Positions 48,057-56,930 of a DNA stretch of 64,000 nt are shown in pieces. The stretch is taken from contig NZ_QQOH01000004.1 in the NCBI RefSeq assembly GCF_003345655.1, positions 186,001-250,000 of the forward strand. Reading direction: 5' to 3'. Below the pieces are notes generated by a model, which saw only the letters and a list, made by a program, of their open reading frames with translations, was not told the origin of the DNA and did no database searches. Position 1 is the stretch's first letter; every line of letters starts with the position of its first letter. Position numbers and translations under genes: made by a program. The stretch comes from Motiliproteus coralliicola (GTDB lineage: Bacteria > Pseudomonadota > Gammaproteobacteria > Pseudomonadales > Balneatricaceae).

Positions 48057-48611
48057 ATGCTGAACCGTAAATCTCTGATCGTCGCCGGCCTGGCGATCTC
48101 CCTGGCCGCCTGTGGCGGCAAAGAAGTGAAGCCGCAGACTGCCGCTGTCGATCTGAACAATGGCGATATGTACGAAGTCCATCATGAAGGCCGCCTGTAC
48201 GTTTTCGATGACTTCGACACCTATCAGAGCTTCCTCGTCGTTGGCGAAACCTCCTACCGTCAGACCTTTATCGGTGCCGGCCCCAAGGGTGAAACCCTGG
48301 TCTTCGGTGTAACTGGTAAGGACAAAAAGAAGGCCGCCGACAAGATCGCCGCCTACAACCTCTATCACGGCAATCTGGAAGCTGCAGAGGATTTCTACGG
48401 TGAAATGCGTGCTGAAGGCCGTATCTACGTGTTCGACCGCCTGGAAGACATGAAGACCGTACGTACCACCGGTGAAGCGCCGCTGCGTTACACCGAGATC
48501 GGCAACGGCCCCAAGGGTGAAACCGTTGTTTATGTACTCCGTAGTGAAAACAAAAAGCAAAAGCCGGTAGCGTTGCAGGCCGCCTTCAAGAAGCACAACG
48601 GTCTGATGTAA
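48057..48611 (+). CDS. Lipoprotein with two tandem copies of an unnamed domain
   Basis: The product is 184 residues. A lipoprotein signal peptide (MLNRKSLIVAGLAISLAAC, Cys19) is followed by two repeats. The first, at about 38-110, contains GRLYVFDDFDTYQSF and GAGPKGETLVFGV. The second, at about 112-184, contains GRIYVFDRLEDMKTV and GNGPKGETVVYVL. The copies share the pattern 'G-R-hydrophobic-YVFD' and 'G-GPKGET-V'. I do not recognise the domain. A GAGGAAAG site precedes the ATG. It stands alone and is followed by a strong terminator. Confidence 0.82.
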   Translation: MLNRKSLIVAGLAISLAACGGKEVKPQTAAVDLNNGDMYEVHHEGRLYVFDDFDTYQSFLVVGETSYRQTFIGAGPKGETLVFGVTGKDKKKAADKIAAYNLYHGNLEAAEDFYGEMRAEGRIYVFDRLEDMKTVRTTGEAPLRYTEIGNGPKGETVVYVLRSENKKQKPVALQAAFKKHNGLM

Positions 48612-48754
48612 TTCCGCTCGGCATTTGATGATGCCGTAATGGGCTGAAATCTCGACCGCAGCGGTTGAATGCGTTGCGGCGGGTGTCCGGAAACCTGTGG
48701 ACAGGTTGGCAGGTTTTCAGAGGCTCTGTAGGGAGCACCTAGCTCCATTTTGAT

Positions 48755-48791
48755 ACCGGTGGGTTAGCTCAGACACCCACCGGTTTTTTTT
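48755..48791 (+). terminator. Intrinsic terminator after the two-domain lipoprotein
   Basis: ACCGGTGGGT, loop tagctcagac, ACCCACCGGT, then T8: a perfect 10-bp stem and long U-run. It lies 143 bp after the stop; the intervening sequence holds only a short CGGCAT/ATGCCG hairpin. Confidence 0.9.
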
Positions 48792-48852
48792 GCCTGCTGG
48801 CTCTGTTTAGGGTGTTTATTCTGGATTACCGAGTGTTCGGGTAGCTGTTGTT

Positions 48853-49387
48853 GCGCTCCCCCGAGCGCCTTCATTCTTTGCCCATAGCGGCAAAGAACGA
48901 AGCAAGAAAACGCCTAGCCCGATGACTTGTCGGCTTCGCCGATTTCATTCGGCACATCCCTGTGCCTCACCCTGCGGGCAGCCTCCGGCTGTGCAAATTG
49001 GCTGTCCTGCCAATTTGTCCTGCGCGTTGTCTTCGGAAATGGGAACCGATTGAACTCGGCCTGCGGCCTCAAACAGTAATCCGTGCTGATCCATTCCCGA
49101 AGCCAATGATCGGCTGCGTCAAGGGCGGTTGAGTCCGTGCAAGCCGAAACTATAACCCCATTAATTTCAGAACAAACTCCCTGATCCCCTTTTGCGCCGG
49201 TGAGCATTGAGCTGTCCGATGGATCAGCGAAGACGGCTGTCTGAGTGAGCGAAGCGAGCGAGTTTCCGTCGTAGCCCATCGGGCAGTTCAACGCGCAACG
49301 AAGTCGGCGAAGCCGACCAAGCAAGCGGGGCCGCCTAGGGTTGTTAGGGAAATGGCGGCGCATTTCCCTAACACGCCCGAAAGGGCG
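48853..49387. repeat. Dispersed structured repeat, copy B (longest form)
   Basis: About 535 bp. The left end gcgctcccccgagcgc (48853-48868) and the hairpin-containing arm match copies A and C. Compared with them it carries an extra module of roughly 80-90 bp (about 48942-49035) holding the perfect hairpin CAAATTGGC/GCCAATTTG. The right end differs from copy A: it carries TGTTAGGGAAAT/ATTTCCCTAACA (12-bp perfect stem) and closes with CGCCC-gaaa-GGGCG. Frames inside it, such as one ending at 48914 on the minus strand, look like translated repeat and not protein. Confidence 0.9.
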
Positions 49388-49453
49388 TAACTGGAGTTAT
49401 CCGCAATTGACAGTGTTTGAGCTGGCTTCCTGAGTTGGCGGATAGTTCTTATT

Positions 49454-49907
49454 GCGCTCACCCGAGCGCCTTCATTCTTTTCGCATTGCGGAAAAGAACG
49501 AAGCAAGAAAACGCTAGCCCGATGACTTGTCGGCTTCGCCGATCCCCTTCACATAGTCTTCGTAAATGGGCACCGATTGAACTCGGCCTGCGGCCTCAAA
49601 CAGTAATCGGCGCTGATCCATTTCCGAAGCCAATGCTCGGCTGCGTCAAGGGCGGTTGAGGCCGTGCTATTTGCAGTTCCGTTGTCTCAGAATAAACTCC
49701 CACACCCCTTTTGCGCGGGTGAGAATTGAGCTGGTCGATGGATTAGCGAAGGCGGCTGTCTGAGTGAGTGAAGCGAGCGAGTTTCCGTCGTAGTCCACCA
49801 GACAGTTCAACGCATAACGGAGTTGGTGAAGCAGGCCAAGCAAGCGGGGCCGCCTAGGGCTGTTAGGGAAATGGCGGCGCATTTCCCTAACACGCCCGAC
49901 AAGGGCG
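49454..49907. repeat. Dispersed structured repeat, copy C
   Basis: About 454 bp, same orientation as copy B and 66 bp after it. The left 200 bp is nearly identical to copy A, while the right end is the alternative TGTTAGGGAAAT/ATTTCCCTAACA module shared with copy B. The copies therefore look like mosaics of exchangeable parts. It ends 43 bp before the stop of the fnr gene. Confidence 0.9.
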
Positions 49908-49950
49908 TAAATGGATTATTTAGGAGTTGGCGGTGTCCTTTCCGCTTCGG

Positions 49951-50703
49951 TTAGGAGCGGCTGACCGGCAGTCCCAGTTCGTCCTCCAGCGACTTCTGTA
50001 ACACCAGTACCCGTTGCGACTCTTTCAGGATATAGCCGTCGGTCTGCATCCGAGTCAGTACCCGACTCAGGGATTCCGGGGTCAATGACAGGTAGCTGGC
50101 CAAATCCTGCTTTGCCATCGGTAACTTGACTCGTGGTGAGGTCGAACCGTTGCGCCGGTTGCGTTCATGCAGCTGGTATAGGAAGCGCATTACTCGGATC
50201 TCGGCAGGATCGCTGCGTAGAACTTTCCAGTCCTGTTCGTGCTGCTGGATCGTCATCCCCATCCGCTCGATAAAGCGGCTCTGTAGCTTGGGTGAATGCC
50301 CACACAGATCCAGCAGCTCTTTGTAGGGGATTTCACAGATCCAGGTGGTTTCCAGCGCGATCAGGTCGGTCGGATAGGTTTTGGAACCGATCCCATCGAG
50401 ACCGGCCAGGTCGCCCGGATGGAAAAAACCCACCACCGAGGCGCGGCCATCGACGGTGACGGTTTCGGCTTTGACGCAGCCGGATTGGATCGAGTAGATC
50501 GAACGGAACGGATCGCTCTGTCGATAGATGGTATCGCCGGCTTGAAAGGGGCCTCGTTCTTGGATCAGATCGCGCATCTCGGCGCCGATCGATTGGTCCA
50601 GGCCGAAAGAAAGGCACAGTTTTTCAGCCTGGCAATGCTGACACTGGCGATGGCTATCGACCAGATGCAAGCGAGCCCGACAGTTTTTTTCCTGATTGGT
50701 CAC
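49951..50703 (-). CDS. fnr: FNR-type oxygen-responsive regulator
   Basis: The product is 250 residues from a GTG at 50703 (no suitable ATG nearby). The [4Fe-4S] ligands of FNR are all present: Cys21, Cys24, Cys30 (CQHCQAEKLC) and Cys123 (TTWICEIPY). A cyclic-nucleotide-like barrel, a dimer helix and the recognition helix with FNR residues (LTPESLSRVLTRM) follow. It switches anaerobic genes on, here plausibly including tor functions. An FNR-like palindrome lies 32 bp upstream of its start. Confidence 0.93.
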   Translation of the reverse strand: MTNQEKNCRARLHLVDSHRQCQHCQAEKLCLSFGLDQSIGAEMRDLIQERGPFQAGDTIYRQSDPFRSIYSIQSGCVKAETVTVDGRASVVGFFHPGDLAGLDGIGSKTYPTDLIALETTWICEIPYKELLDLCGHSPKLQSRFIERMGMTIQQHEQDWKVLRSDPAEIRVMRFLYQLHERNRRNGSTSPRVKLPMAKQDLASYLSLTPESLSRVLTRMQTDGYILKESQRVLVLQKSLEDELGLPVSRS

Positions 50704-51073
50704 AAGGGGCGTCCGTTCTTATTTTCTAATGAAAGTGATATATATCACATTCAAGTTGGCGAATACGAGTGTTCGGAAGCGTTTTCCTCGAAAACTCTTC
50801 AATGCCCGCGTAAGCCGCATGGTTAAAGGGGTAAGCGTTTTCCGGCAAGGTGACTTCGAGCCCCGAATTGATCCAACAACCGGTCCCAAAGAACCGATCA
50901 TTTTCCGGGGTGTTGCCGGCGAGGGCGCGATCATACGGGAACCAAAACTCCGATTACAGTCTTTATATGATTATTTTTGGAACATCGGAATTTGTGTCCG
51001 AACAGGCTGGCCCCAAGGTGCTCCGAAAAATATAGTCGATATCTGCGAAATGGCATGGGTTGGAGGTCAATAA
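50704..51073. other. Intergenic region between fnr and the UDG gene
   Basis: 370 bp with an FNR-like palindrome near the fnr end. An open frame of 125 codons runs through it (50696-51073, plus strand), but its residue make-up, weak start and codon use look unlike the neighbours and I see no domain. A GGAGG site sits just before the next gene's ATG. Confidence 0.5.
50735..50748. promoter_or_regulatory. FNR/CRP-like palindrome in front of fnr
   Basis: GTGATATATATCAC is a perfect 14-bp palindrome with the TGAT-N4-ATCA core of FNR/Anr sites. It is 32 bp upstream of the fnr GTG, which suggests autoregulation, as known for E. coli fnr. CRP binding is less likely because the spacing between TGA and TCA is shorter than in CRP sites. 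Confidence 0.7.
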
Positions 51074-51673
51074 ATGACCGATCACATGATTGAGTCCTGG
51101 CAGCAGCTCCTCGAGGACGTTAAGGCTTGTCGTCAATGCCAAGCCGATCTTCCCTGTGAGCCAAGACCGATTCTGCAGTTTGACCCTCGAGCGAGGATTC
51201 TGCTGGCCGGACAGGCACCGGGCCGGATCACCCACGAGCGTGGGATTCCATTTGACGATCCCAGCGGCGAGCGGTTGCGGGCTTGGTTAGGGCTGCAGAG
51301 GCAGCAGTTCTACGATCCCTCCAAGCTTGCCATTCTGCCGATGGGATTTTGCTACCCGGGTCGTGGTCGTAGCGGTGATCTGCCGCCGCGGCCGGAGTGT
51401 GCCCGACGTTGGCGTGACCCGCTGATGGAACAACTGACTCAGTTGCGGCTGATTCTTCTATTGGGTAAATACGCCCAGGACTACCACCTGCAGGACCGCC
51501 GCTCGTTGTCCGAGCGGGTGGCTGACTGGAAAGAGGCGGCTTCTACCGACAGTCCACTGATGATCTGTTTACCCCATCCCAGCCCGAGAAATCAGCATTG
51601 GATCAAACAGCGACCCTGGTTCGAAGCCGAGCTGCTGCCCTGGTTGCGGCAGCAGGTGGCGGATTGCCTTTGA
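51074..51673 (+). CDS. Uracil-DNA glycosylase superfamily protein
   Basis: The product is 199 residues. The UDG-like motif 1 is LLAGQAPGRITHERGIPFDD and the C-terminal motif is CLPHPSPRNQHW. Cysteines near the N-terminus (ACRQCQADLPCE) recall the iron-sulfur site of family 4/5 enzymes, but the usual full set is not obvious. DNA-repair or a related base-excision role is likely; substrate is not certain. The ATG at 51074 follows GGAGGTC. It converges on torS with only 6 bp between stops. Confidence 0.8.
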   Translation: MTDHMIESWQQLLEDVKACRQCQADLPCEPRPILQFDPRARILLAGQAPGRITHERGIPFDDPSGERLRAWLGLQRQQFYDPSKLAILPMGFCYPGRGRSGDLPPRPECARRWRDPLMEQLTQLRLILLLGKYAQDYHLQDRRSLSERVADWKEAASTDSPLMICLPHPSPRNQHWIKQRPWFEAELLPWLRQQVADCL

Positions 51674-51679
51674 TGGGAC

Positions 51680-54562
51680 TTAAATCGCCTTACTGAAGGC
51701 CTGTAGCGCGTCGATGCTGGCCTGAAGCAGCTTCGTCAGTTCGTTTAGCTGCTCGGCGGTCAGCGGTTGGTTTCGGCTGCTGGCTTCAAGGGCCTGACAG
51801 CGCTGATACAGTTGTTCCAGTCCCAGGCTGGCGGCGGAACCTTTCAGGCTGTGGATAAGATCCGGCTGTTGGTCGGTGTTGTCGTGGCAAGCGATCTGCT
51901 CCAGTATCTGGGGTGCGTTGCTGACAAACAGCTCGATCATCTGCTGCACCGTGGACGGGCCCAGTTGCTGCAGATCCTGCTCGAGCACCGAGGCCTTCAA
52001 CAGCTCAATATCATCGGAACCGGAAGCCTGGACGGGCGGTTGCTCGGGTAAGCTCTCCGCCATCCCCATGGCTTTCATGAGGGCCTGGCTCAATGCCTGA
52101 CGCTGAATCGGCTTGGCGATAAAACCATCGAAGTCGGCGGCCAGGTAGTCGTCGATCTCCTCTTTGAATACATGGGCGGACACCGCCAGGATCGGCATCG
52201 ATCGACCCTGTTCGGCCAGTTTCGCTTTGAGTTGTGAGCACAGCGCCACGCCGTTGATATCGGGCAGGTTGATATCGACCAGGGCGATATCAAATGGCTG
52301 CTGCGATAGCTGCTGCAGAGCACTCTGTCCGTCGACGCTGCTCTGGACTTGGTGCCCCAGCTGTTGCAGCAAGCCTTCGGCCACCAGCCGATTGATGGGG
52401 TTGTCCTCCACCAGCAATACCCGCAGCCCGGACAGTGCCGGTTCTGAATCTGAGGCAAGCTGAAGGCTTGGCTGCTCGTCTGACTGTTGCGGCGGCTCGG
52501 CTTCGCAAAGCGGCAGCTCAAACCAGAAACAGCTGCCCTCGCCATGGCGGCTGCGTAGTTGCAGATCACCGCCCATGGCCGCCACCAGGCTCTTGCTGAT
52601 GGTCAATCCAAGTCCGGTACCACCGAGTTGGTGGTTGCTGCCGACCTGGGAGAAGGCATCGAAAATATCCCGTTGCCGCTCTTCGGCGATACCGATACCG
52701 CTATCGGTCACCTCAACCCGCAGCCGGGCCGATTCAGCCTGGGTATTGAGACCGACCTGCAACTGTACCGAGCCCTGTTCGGTAAATTTGATCGCATTGC
52801 CGACCAGGTTGGTCAGCACCTGGCGCAGTTTGCCTTGATCGGCGCGAATCCTCTTCGGCAACTGCGGGTCAACCTGCAGCCGGAGCGATAGCCGCTTATG
52901 ATCGGCTCGCGGCTGCATCAGCGTGATCAGCTGATTCAGCATCCGGGTCAGCTCGAAATCCTGCTCGCTGATCTCGACCCGGGTCGATTCGACCTTGGAG
53001 TAGTCCAGGATGTCGTTAAGGATATCGAGCAGGTTCTCACTGGAGATCAGCGAGGTGTCGACGTAGGTCCGTTGTTGCGGGTCAAGCGGGCTCTGCTTGA
53101 GCAGTTCCAGGGTACCGATAACGCCGTTCATCGGGGTGCGGATCTCGTGGCTCATATGGGCCAAGAAGGTGGATTTGGCCCGATTGGCCTGCTCGGCCCG
53201 CAGTTTGGCTTCGGCGTGGGCGGCGGCCTCGTTGTTGAGTTGGAGGTTGGCCTGGGACAGCTCCTGAGTGCGTTGGTCGACCTGCCGCTCCAGATCCTGC
53301 TTGTGTTCCCGTAGCTGTTGTTCGAGCTGCTGTCGGGCCAGGATATTCTGGCGGAACACCTCGATGGCACGGGCCATGTCGGCCAGCTCGTCGTTGCCGC
53401 GCTGGTCCAGCTCAATGGCCAGGTCGCCCTCTGCCAGCCGGTGCAGTGCCTGGGTCCGGTCCTCCAGTCGGCGCACGATATCGCGGTAGACCACCTTCCA
53501 CATCAGCAACACCAGCAGCACCAGGGTGGCGATACCGCTGACGATCACCACCCGCTCGCCTTCGATCAGCAGCTCATTGAGCCCCTCGGTGGCTTGTCCG
53601 ATCCGGCGACTGCCGTGATCGACGATCGCTTTGACCACCTGGTTGAGGTTGCTGAACAACTGCTGGTTGCTGCGATCGAGCATCCGCAGCTCCTGGTTGA
53701 CCGCCAACCACTGGCGCCGGGCCTCGAAGGGGCTGCGCAGCTGCTGGATCTGGTGCAGGGTGGCCTGGGCGCGCTCGGCCCGTTGCGGGTCGGCAATCAC
53801 CTGAACCCGGCGTTGCATCACTTCCAGCACTTGCAGGTACTGCTGCTCCAGCTGATCGATAACGTTGCTGCTGTCCAGCGAAGCCAGCTTGCCGATGTTG
53901 TAACGCAGCTGGTAGCTCTTTTGCAGCAGCTCCGACATCTGCTCGAGCTGGTCGATATCGTCTTCCAGGGTCTGATCCAGCGAGCGGAACACCTGCTCCG
54001 GCTCGACCTGGCGATCGACCAGATCATAAACATTCACCAGATTGACGATGGCAATGGTATTGGCATTGGCGACCTGGGATTGGGTCAGATCGGCGATCTC
54101 ACTGAGCATCTGGTCCAGTTGCTGCAATCTCGAATCGAGCTGCTGCTGATAGGTGATGCGGCGGCTGGTGAGCGGTTCGAGCTGGCGCAGGTTGGTTTCG
54201 ATTCGCCCCCCCAGCTGACGGACCTGATCGAGCTGTTCGGCCGAAAACAGGTGATCCAGATCGGCCCGAAACAGGGTCTGCAGCTCGGCGCTCAATCCGG
54301 CCAGGGCGTTGCCCAGGGCGTAACTGTCGGGTTGGCTGTTGGTGGTGCTGAGTAACTGGGCGGTCTTGGAGATGCCGATATTCAGCTCCGCCAGTTGCTG
54401 CGCCACCCGCATGGCTGGAATCGCCTCTTCGGACACCAGTCGCTCTTTGCTGGTCACCTGCTTGAATCCGGACCAGGCGATCAACGACGCCAGCGACGAC
54501 AAACCCGCCATCAACAGGAAGGCGTAGAGTAGTTTGCGTGTGATGCCGATCCTTAGGGTCAA
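51680..54562 (-). CDS. torS: TorS, hybrid sensor histidine kinase for TMAO
   Basis: The product is 960 residues. A transmembrane segment lies at about 10-30, then a long helical periplasmic sensor, a second transmembrane segment near 335-355, HAMP and a coiled coil. The HisKA domain has His472 ([11 protein letters not shown]); HATPase, the receiver with Asp763 (ALVDINLPD) and the Hpt domain with His904 (LIHSLKGSA) follow. This is the full TorS layout for a His-Asp-His relay to TorR. It is divergent from torT, its periplasmic partner, which fixes the identification. Confidence 0.92.
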   Translation of the reverse strand: MTLRIGITRKLLYAFLLMAGLSSLASLIAWSGFKQVTSKERLVSEEAIPAMRVAQQLAELNIGISKTAQLLSTTNSQPDSYALGNALAGLSAELQTLFRADLDHLFSAEQLDQVRQLGGRIETNLRQLEPLTSRRITYQQQLDSRLQQLDQMLSEIADLTQSQVANANTIAIVNLVNVYDLVDRQVEPEQVFRSLDQTLEDDIDQLEQMSELLQKSYQLRYNIGKLASLDSSNVIDQLEQQYLQVLEVMQRRVQVIADPQRAERAQATLHQIQQLRSPFEARRQWLAVNQELRMLDRSNQQLFSNLNQVVKAIVDHGSRRIGQATEGLNELLIEGERVVIVSGIATLVLLVLLMWKVVYRDIVRRLEDRTQALHRLAEGDLAIELDQRGNDELADMARAIEVFRQNILARQQLEQQLREHKQDLERQVDQRTQELSQANLQLNNEAAAHAEAKLRAEQANRAKSTFLAHMSHEIRTPMNGVIGTLELLKQSPLDPQQRTYVDTSLISSENLLDILNDILDYSKVESTRVEISEQDFELTRMLNQLITLMQPRADHKRLSLRLQVDPQLPKRIRADQGKLRQVLTNLVGNAIKFTEQGSVQLQVGLNTQAESARLRVEVTDSGIGIAEERQRDIFDAFSQVGSNHQLGGTGLGLTISKSLVAAMGGDLQLRSRHGEGSCFWFELPLCEAEPPQQSDEQPSLQLASDSEPALSGLRVLLVEDNPINRLVAEGLLQQLGHQVQSSVDGQSALQQLSQQPFDIALVDINLPDINGVALCSQLKAKLAEQGRSMPILAVSAHVFKEEIDDYLAADFDGFIAKPIQRQALSQALMKAMGMAESLPEQPPVQASGSDDIELLKASVLEQDLQQLGPSTVQQMIELFVSNAPQILEQIACHDNTDQQPDLIHSLKGSAASLGLEQLYQRCQALEASSRNQPLTAEQLNELTKLLQASIDALQAFSKAI

Positions 54563-54716
54563 CGCGTGCTCCTGGGCCGTTTGGGTTGAGCTTAGTGCTA
54601 ACAGGCCCTAGTCTATCGACAATCCCGCTCAGGTTGAAAAGCGATTGCCGGTCGATTATCGGTGCTCAAACTGCAACCTGTCCGACGGCGGGTCCGGTCA
54701 ACGAACAGGTGCAGAC

Positions 54717-55796
54717 GTGAACAGATCCGCTTGCCATTGGTGGCATCGGTACCGATTTGGGCTGGTAACGATCATCCTGACCGTCATGATGGCATCGACG
54801 GTGCAGGCCTGGACGGTTCAATCCCGCCAGCCCCTGTTCCAGTTCGAACAGTGGCAGCAAGCCCAGATCGAGCCGATCAGCACTGCCAGCCGACCCTGGC
54901 GCCTCTGCGCACTGTACCCCCATATCAAAGACTCCTACTGGCTCAGCGTCAATTACGGCATGGTCGATCAGGCCCAGCGGCTCGGAGTGCAGCTCAAGGC
55001 GGCCGAAGCCGGCGGCTACCACCACCTGGAGCGGCAATGGCAGCAACTGCAGGCCTGCCTGGACTGGCCCGCCGATGCGATTCTGCTGGGTACGGTGGCT
55101 TATCAAGAACTCAATAGCCGATTGCAGCAGCTCGATAGCGAGGTGCCGCTGTTCGGGGTGGTGAATGATCTGTCCCGCGATGGCCTGACCGGTCGGGTGG
55201 GGGTGTCCTGGTACCAGATGGGCTTCAAGGTCGGCCGTTTTCTGGCCGAGCGCCACCCGGCCGGGAGCGCACCGGTCAAGGTCGCCTGGTTCCCCGGTCC
55301 GAAACGGTTGGAAGCCAAATCGGAAGTGGGCAGCGGAATCCGAGACGGTCTGGCCGGCAGCGCGGTGTCCGAGGTGATCACCGCCGGTTACGGCGATAAC
55401 GATCGTGATGTGCAGCGGGCGTTGTTGCAGCAGCTGCTCGATCAGCATCAGGATCTGGACTACATCGTCGGCGGGGCGGTGCTGGTCGAGATCGCCATCA
55501 ATGAACTCAAACACCGTCAACTGGACAAACCACCGCAACTGATCAGCCATTACTATTCCCACGGTATGTACCGGGCGCTGCTGCGGGGCAAGGTGCTGAT
55601 GGCCAACACCGATCAGATGGTGCTGCACGGTCGGCTGGCGATCGATCAGGCGGTGCGGTTTCTGGAAGGGCAGCCGTTCGAGCGCGATATCGGTCCGGAG
55701 ATCATTAGCTTGACCCGGGACCGACTCAGCCCGCAGATCAAACAGGATTCACTGTCGCCGGCCAGCTTTATGCCGACCTATCGGGTTGAGCCTTAG
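54717..55796 (+). CDS. torT: TorT, periplasmic TMAO-binding protein
   Basis: The product is 359 residues from a GTG at 54717, preceded by AGGTG; the frame upstream to 54645 is not needed. The signal peptide (FGLVTIILTVMMASTVQAW) is followed by a periplasmic-binding fold (WRLCALYPHIKDSYWLSVNY; EVPLFGVVNDLSRDGLTGRV; YIVGGAVLVEIAINELKHRQ). In E. coli TorT binds TMAO and activates TorS. It is divergent from torS. In related loci torR is next; here two other genes intervene. Confidence 0.88.
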   Translation: MNRSACHWWHRYRFGLVTIILTVMMASTVQAWTVQSRQPLFQFEQWQQAQIEPISTASRPWRLCALYPHIKDSYWLSVNYGMVDQAQRLGVQLKAAEAGGYHHLERQWQQLQACLDWPADAILLGTVAYQELNSRLQQLDSEVPLFGVVNDLSRDGLTGRVGVSWYQMGFKVGRFLAERHPAGSAPVKVAWFPGPKRLEAKSEVGSGIRDGLAGSAVSEVITAGYGDNDRDVQRALLQQLLDQHQDLDYIVGGAVLVEIAINELKHRQLDKPPQLISHYYSHGMYRALLRGKVLMANTDQMVLHGRLAIDQAVRFLEGQPFERDIGPEIISLTRDRLSPQIKQDSLSPASFMPTYRVEP

Positions 55797-56147
55797 GCGT
55801 TATAAAAAGCGGTAACCCAAATAGGTTTTGCTGGGGAATAAAGCAGACTACCAGTACAAACGCTAAGCTATAGTTCGAGACGATAAGTACCGAGCGTGCC
55901 GGTAACAATATCGGTTTACTCTTCTAAGATCAGGGAGATCACAACAATCAGCATGGACAGTTTCTTCCAGTCATTTTCTTTGCTGGCCTACCCATTAGTC
56001 AATTGGGCGAACTGGGCCTGATAGATTTTGCTGCGTTGATGGATGATTTTTCCTTTATACATTGGAAGGTATGGCCAAGCTTGCAAGGAAGTCTTCCTTG
56101 CAAGGGCCAATTATTAAGATGCTAAATTAAAAAAAGAAGATACAGCA
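55797..56147. other. AT-rich intergenic region after torT
   Basis: 351 bp without a gene and visibly poorer in G+C than the tor genes. It ends in a strong hairpin (56080-56104) and an A-rich leader before the next gene. No transposase remnant, tRNA or direct repeat that would explain an insertion was seen. Confidence 0.55.
56080..56104 (+). other. Perfect hairpin upstream of the AT-rich gene
   Basis: CTTGCAAGGAA, loop GTC, TTCCTTGCAAG: an 11-bp perfect stem. GGCC on both sides can pair further with three unpaired bases. It has no U-run, so it is not a standard terminator; it lies 44 bp before the ATG at 56148 and could be a leader structure or an operator. Confidence 0.6.
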
Positions 56148-56723
56148 ATGTCTGATAACGATCGCATCATCGAACTGATGAAGAAGGAGGGGTTCTTTGC
56201 CAGTATCCGGCGGGCAATAGACAAACATGTTGAAGGCGATCCCTGGAAGGAGCGATACATACCAGTATTATCTATCGGAGTCGCATTGGTAACTGTAATT
56301 GCTACGCCTTTAGCAAATTACTTTGTGGCTGAGCGAAAAAACGATGCGGTTTATCTAGAAGCCAAACAAAAGGAAGTCGAATACATTCAGGAAGCATATC
56401 GGGATTTTTGCACAGAATGGAAAGTGTTTAAGCCAAAAGCACTAGATGGTATGTATAGAGAGTCGGATCTTAGGCGGTTAACAGAATCACTTTACAATAT
56501 CGAATTTTATGCCTCTTGGCTTGATGGCGTTTTAATTGATTCTGAAATCGATAAGTATTGGAAACACCTTGGCACTATCAATCTGTATTACGACGAAATG
56601 AGCAATCTTGGAAAATCGGATATTAATCTTAAGGACGAGATCTACCCTGTAAAAGATTTGTGTCTGGGGGTTCGGGAAGGGCTGAACAAATACCAACGAG
56701 AACTTAACAATGCCATCAACTAG
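56148..56723 (+). CDS. Hypothetical single-span membrane protein, AT-rich
   Basis: I do not recognise this 191-residue protein. A short basic N-terminus (SIRRAIDKHVEGDPWKERY) precedes one transmembrane helix at about 38-61 (IPVLSIGVALVTVIATPLAN). A hydrophilic, probably helical domain of about 125 residues follows with aromatic residues and two cysteines (YRDFCTEWKVF, VKDLCLGVRE). Base composition and codons (AAA, GAA, TTA, ATA) differ sharply from all neighbours, a sign of recent acquisition. It splits torT from torR together with the next gene. Confidence 0.7.
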   Translation: MSDNDRIIELMKKEGFFASIRRAIDKHVEGDPWKERYIPVLSIGVALVTVIATPLANYFVAERKNDAVYLEAKQKEVEYIQEAYRDFCTEWKVFKPKALDGMYRESDLRRLTESLYNIEFYASWLDGVLIDSEIDKYWKHLGTINLYYDEMSNLGKSDINLKDEIYPVKDLCLGVREGLNKYQRELNNAIN

Positions 56724-56930
56724 GGCGCCAGATTCTTCGCTTTGCTACGAGTATGCCGCCTGTTATGGCAAGTGTTACATCAACAACTAAATTCCTGACT
56801 ATTTTTTGATCCGTCACTAACAAGCAGCCAGCCCTCGCCATACAAGGCCTTCAACTATACTCCCTGCTGTTTTAACAACTCGGTCCAGACCGTTCTAGCG
56901 GTGCGGTAGATTTGAAATAGGGGGTAGTTG

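Noticed and set aside
48914-49882. Minus-strand frames such as one beginning MRRHFPNNPRRPRLLG
   Set aside because: They recur wherever the repeat occurs, with poor composition; best explained as translated non-coding repeat.
50696-51073. 125-codon plus-strand frame between fnr and the UDG gene
   Set aside because: Its start overlaps the fnr start and FNR site, it has no recognisable domain, and its codon use differs from neighbours; kept only as an intergenic note.
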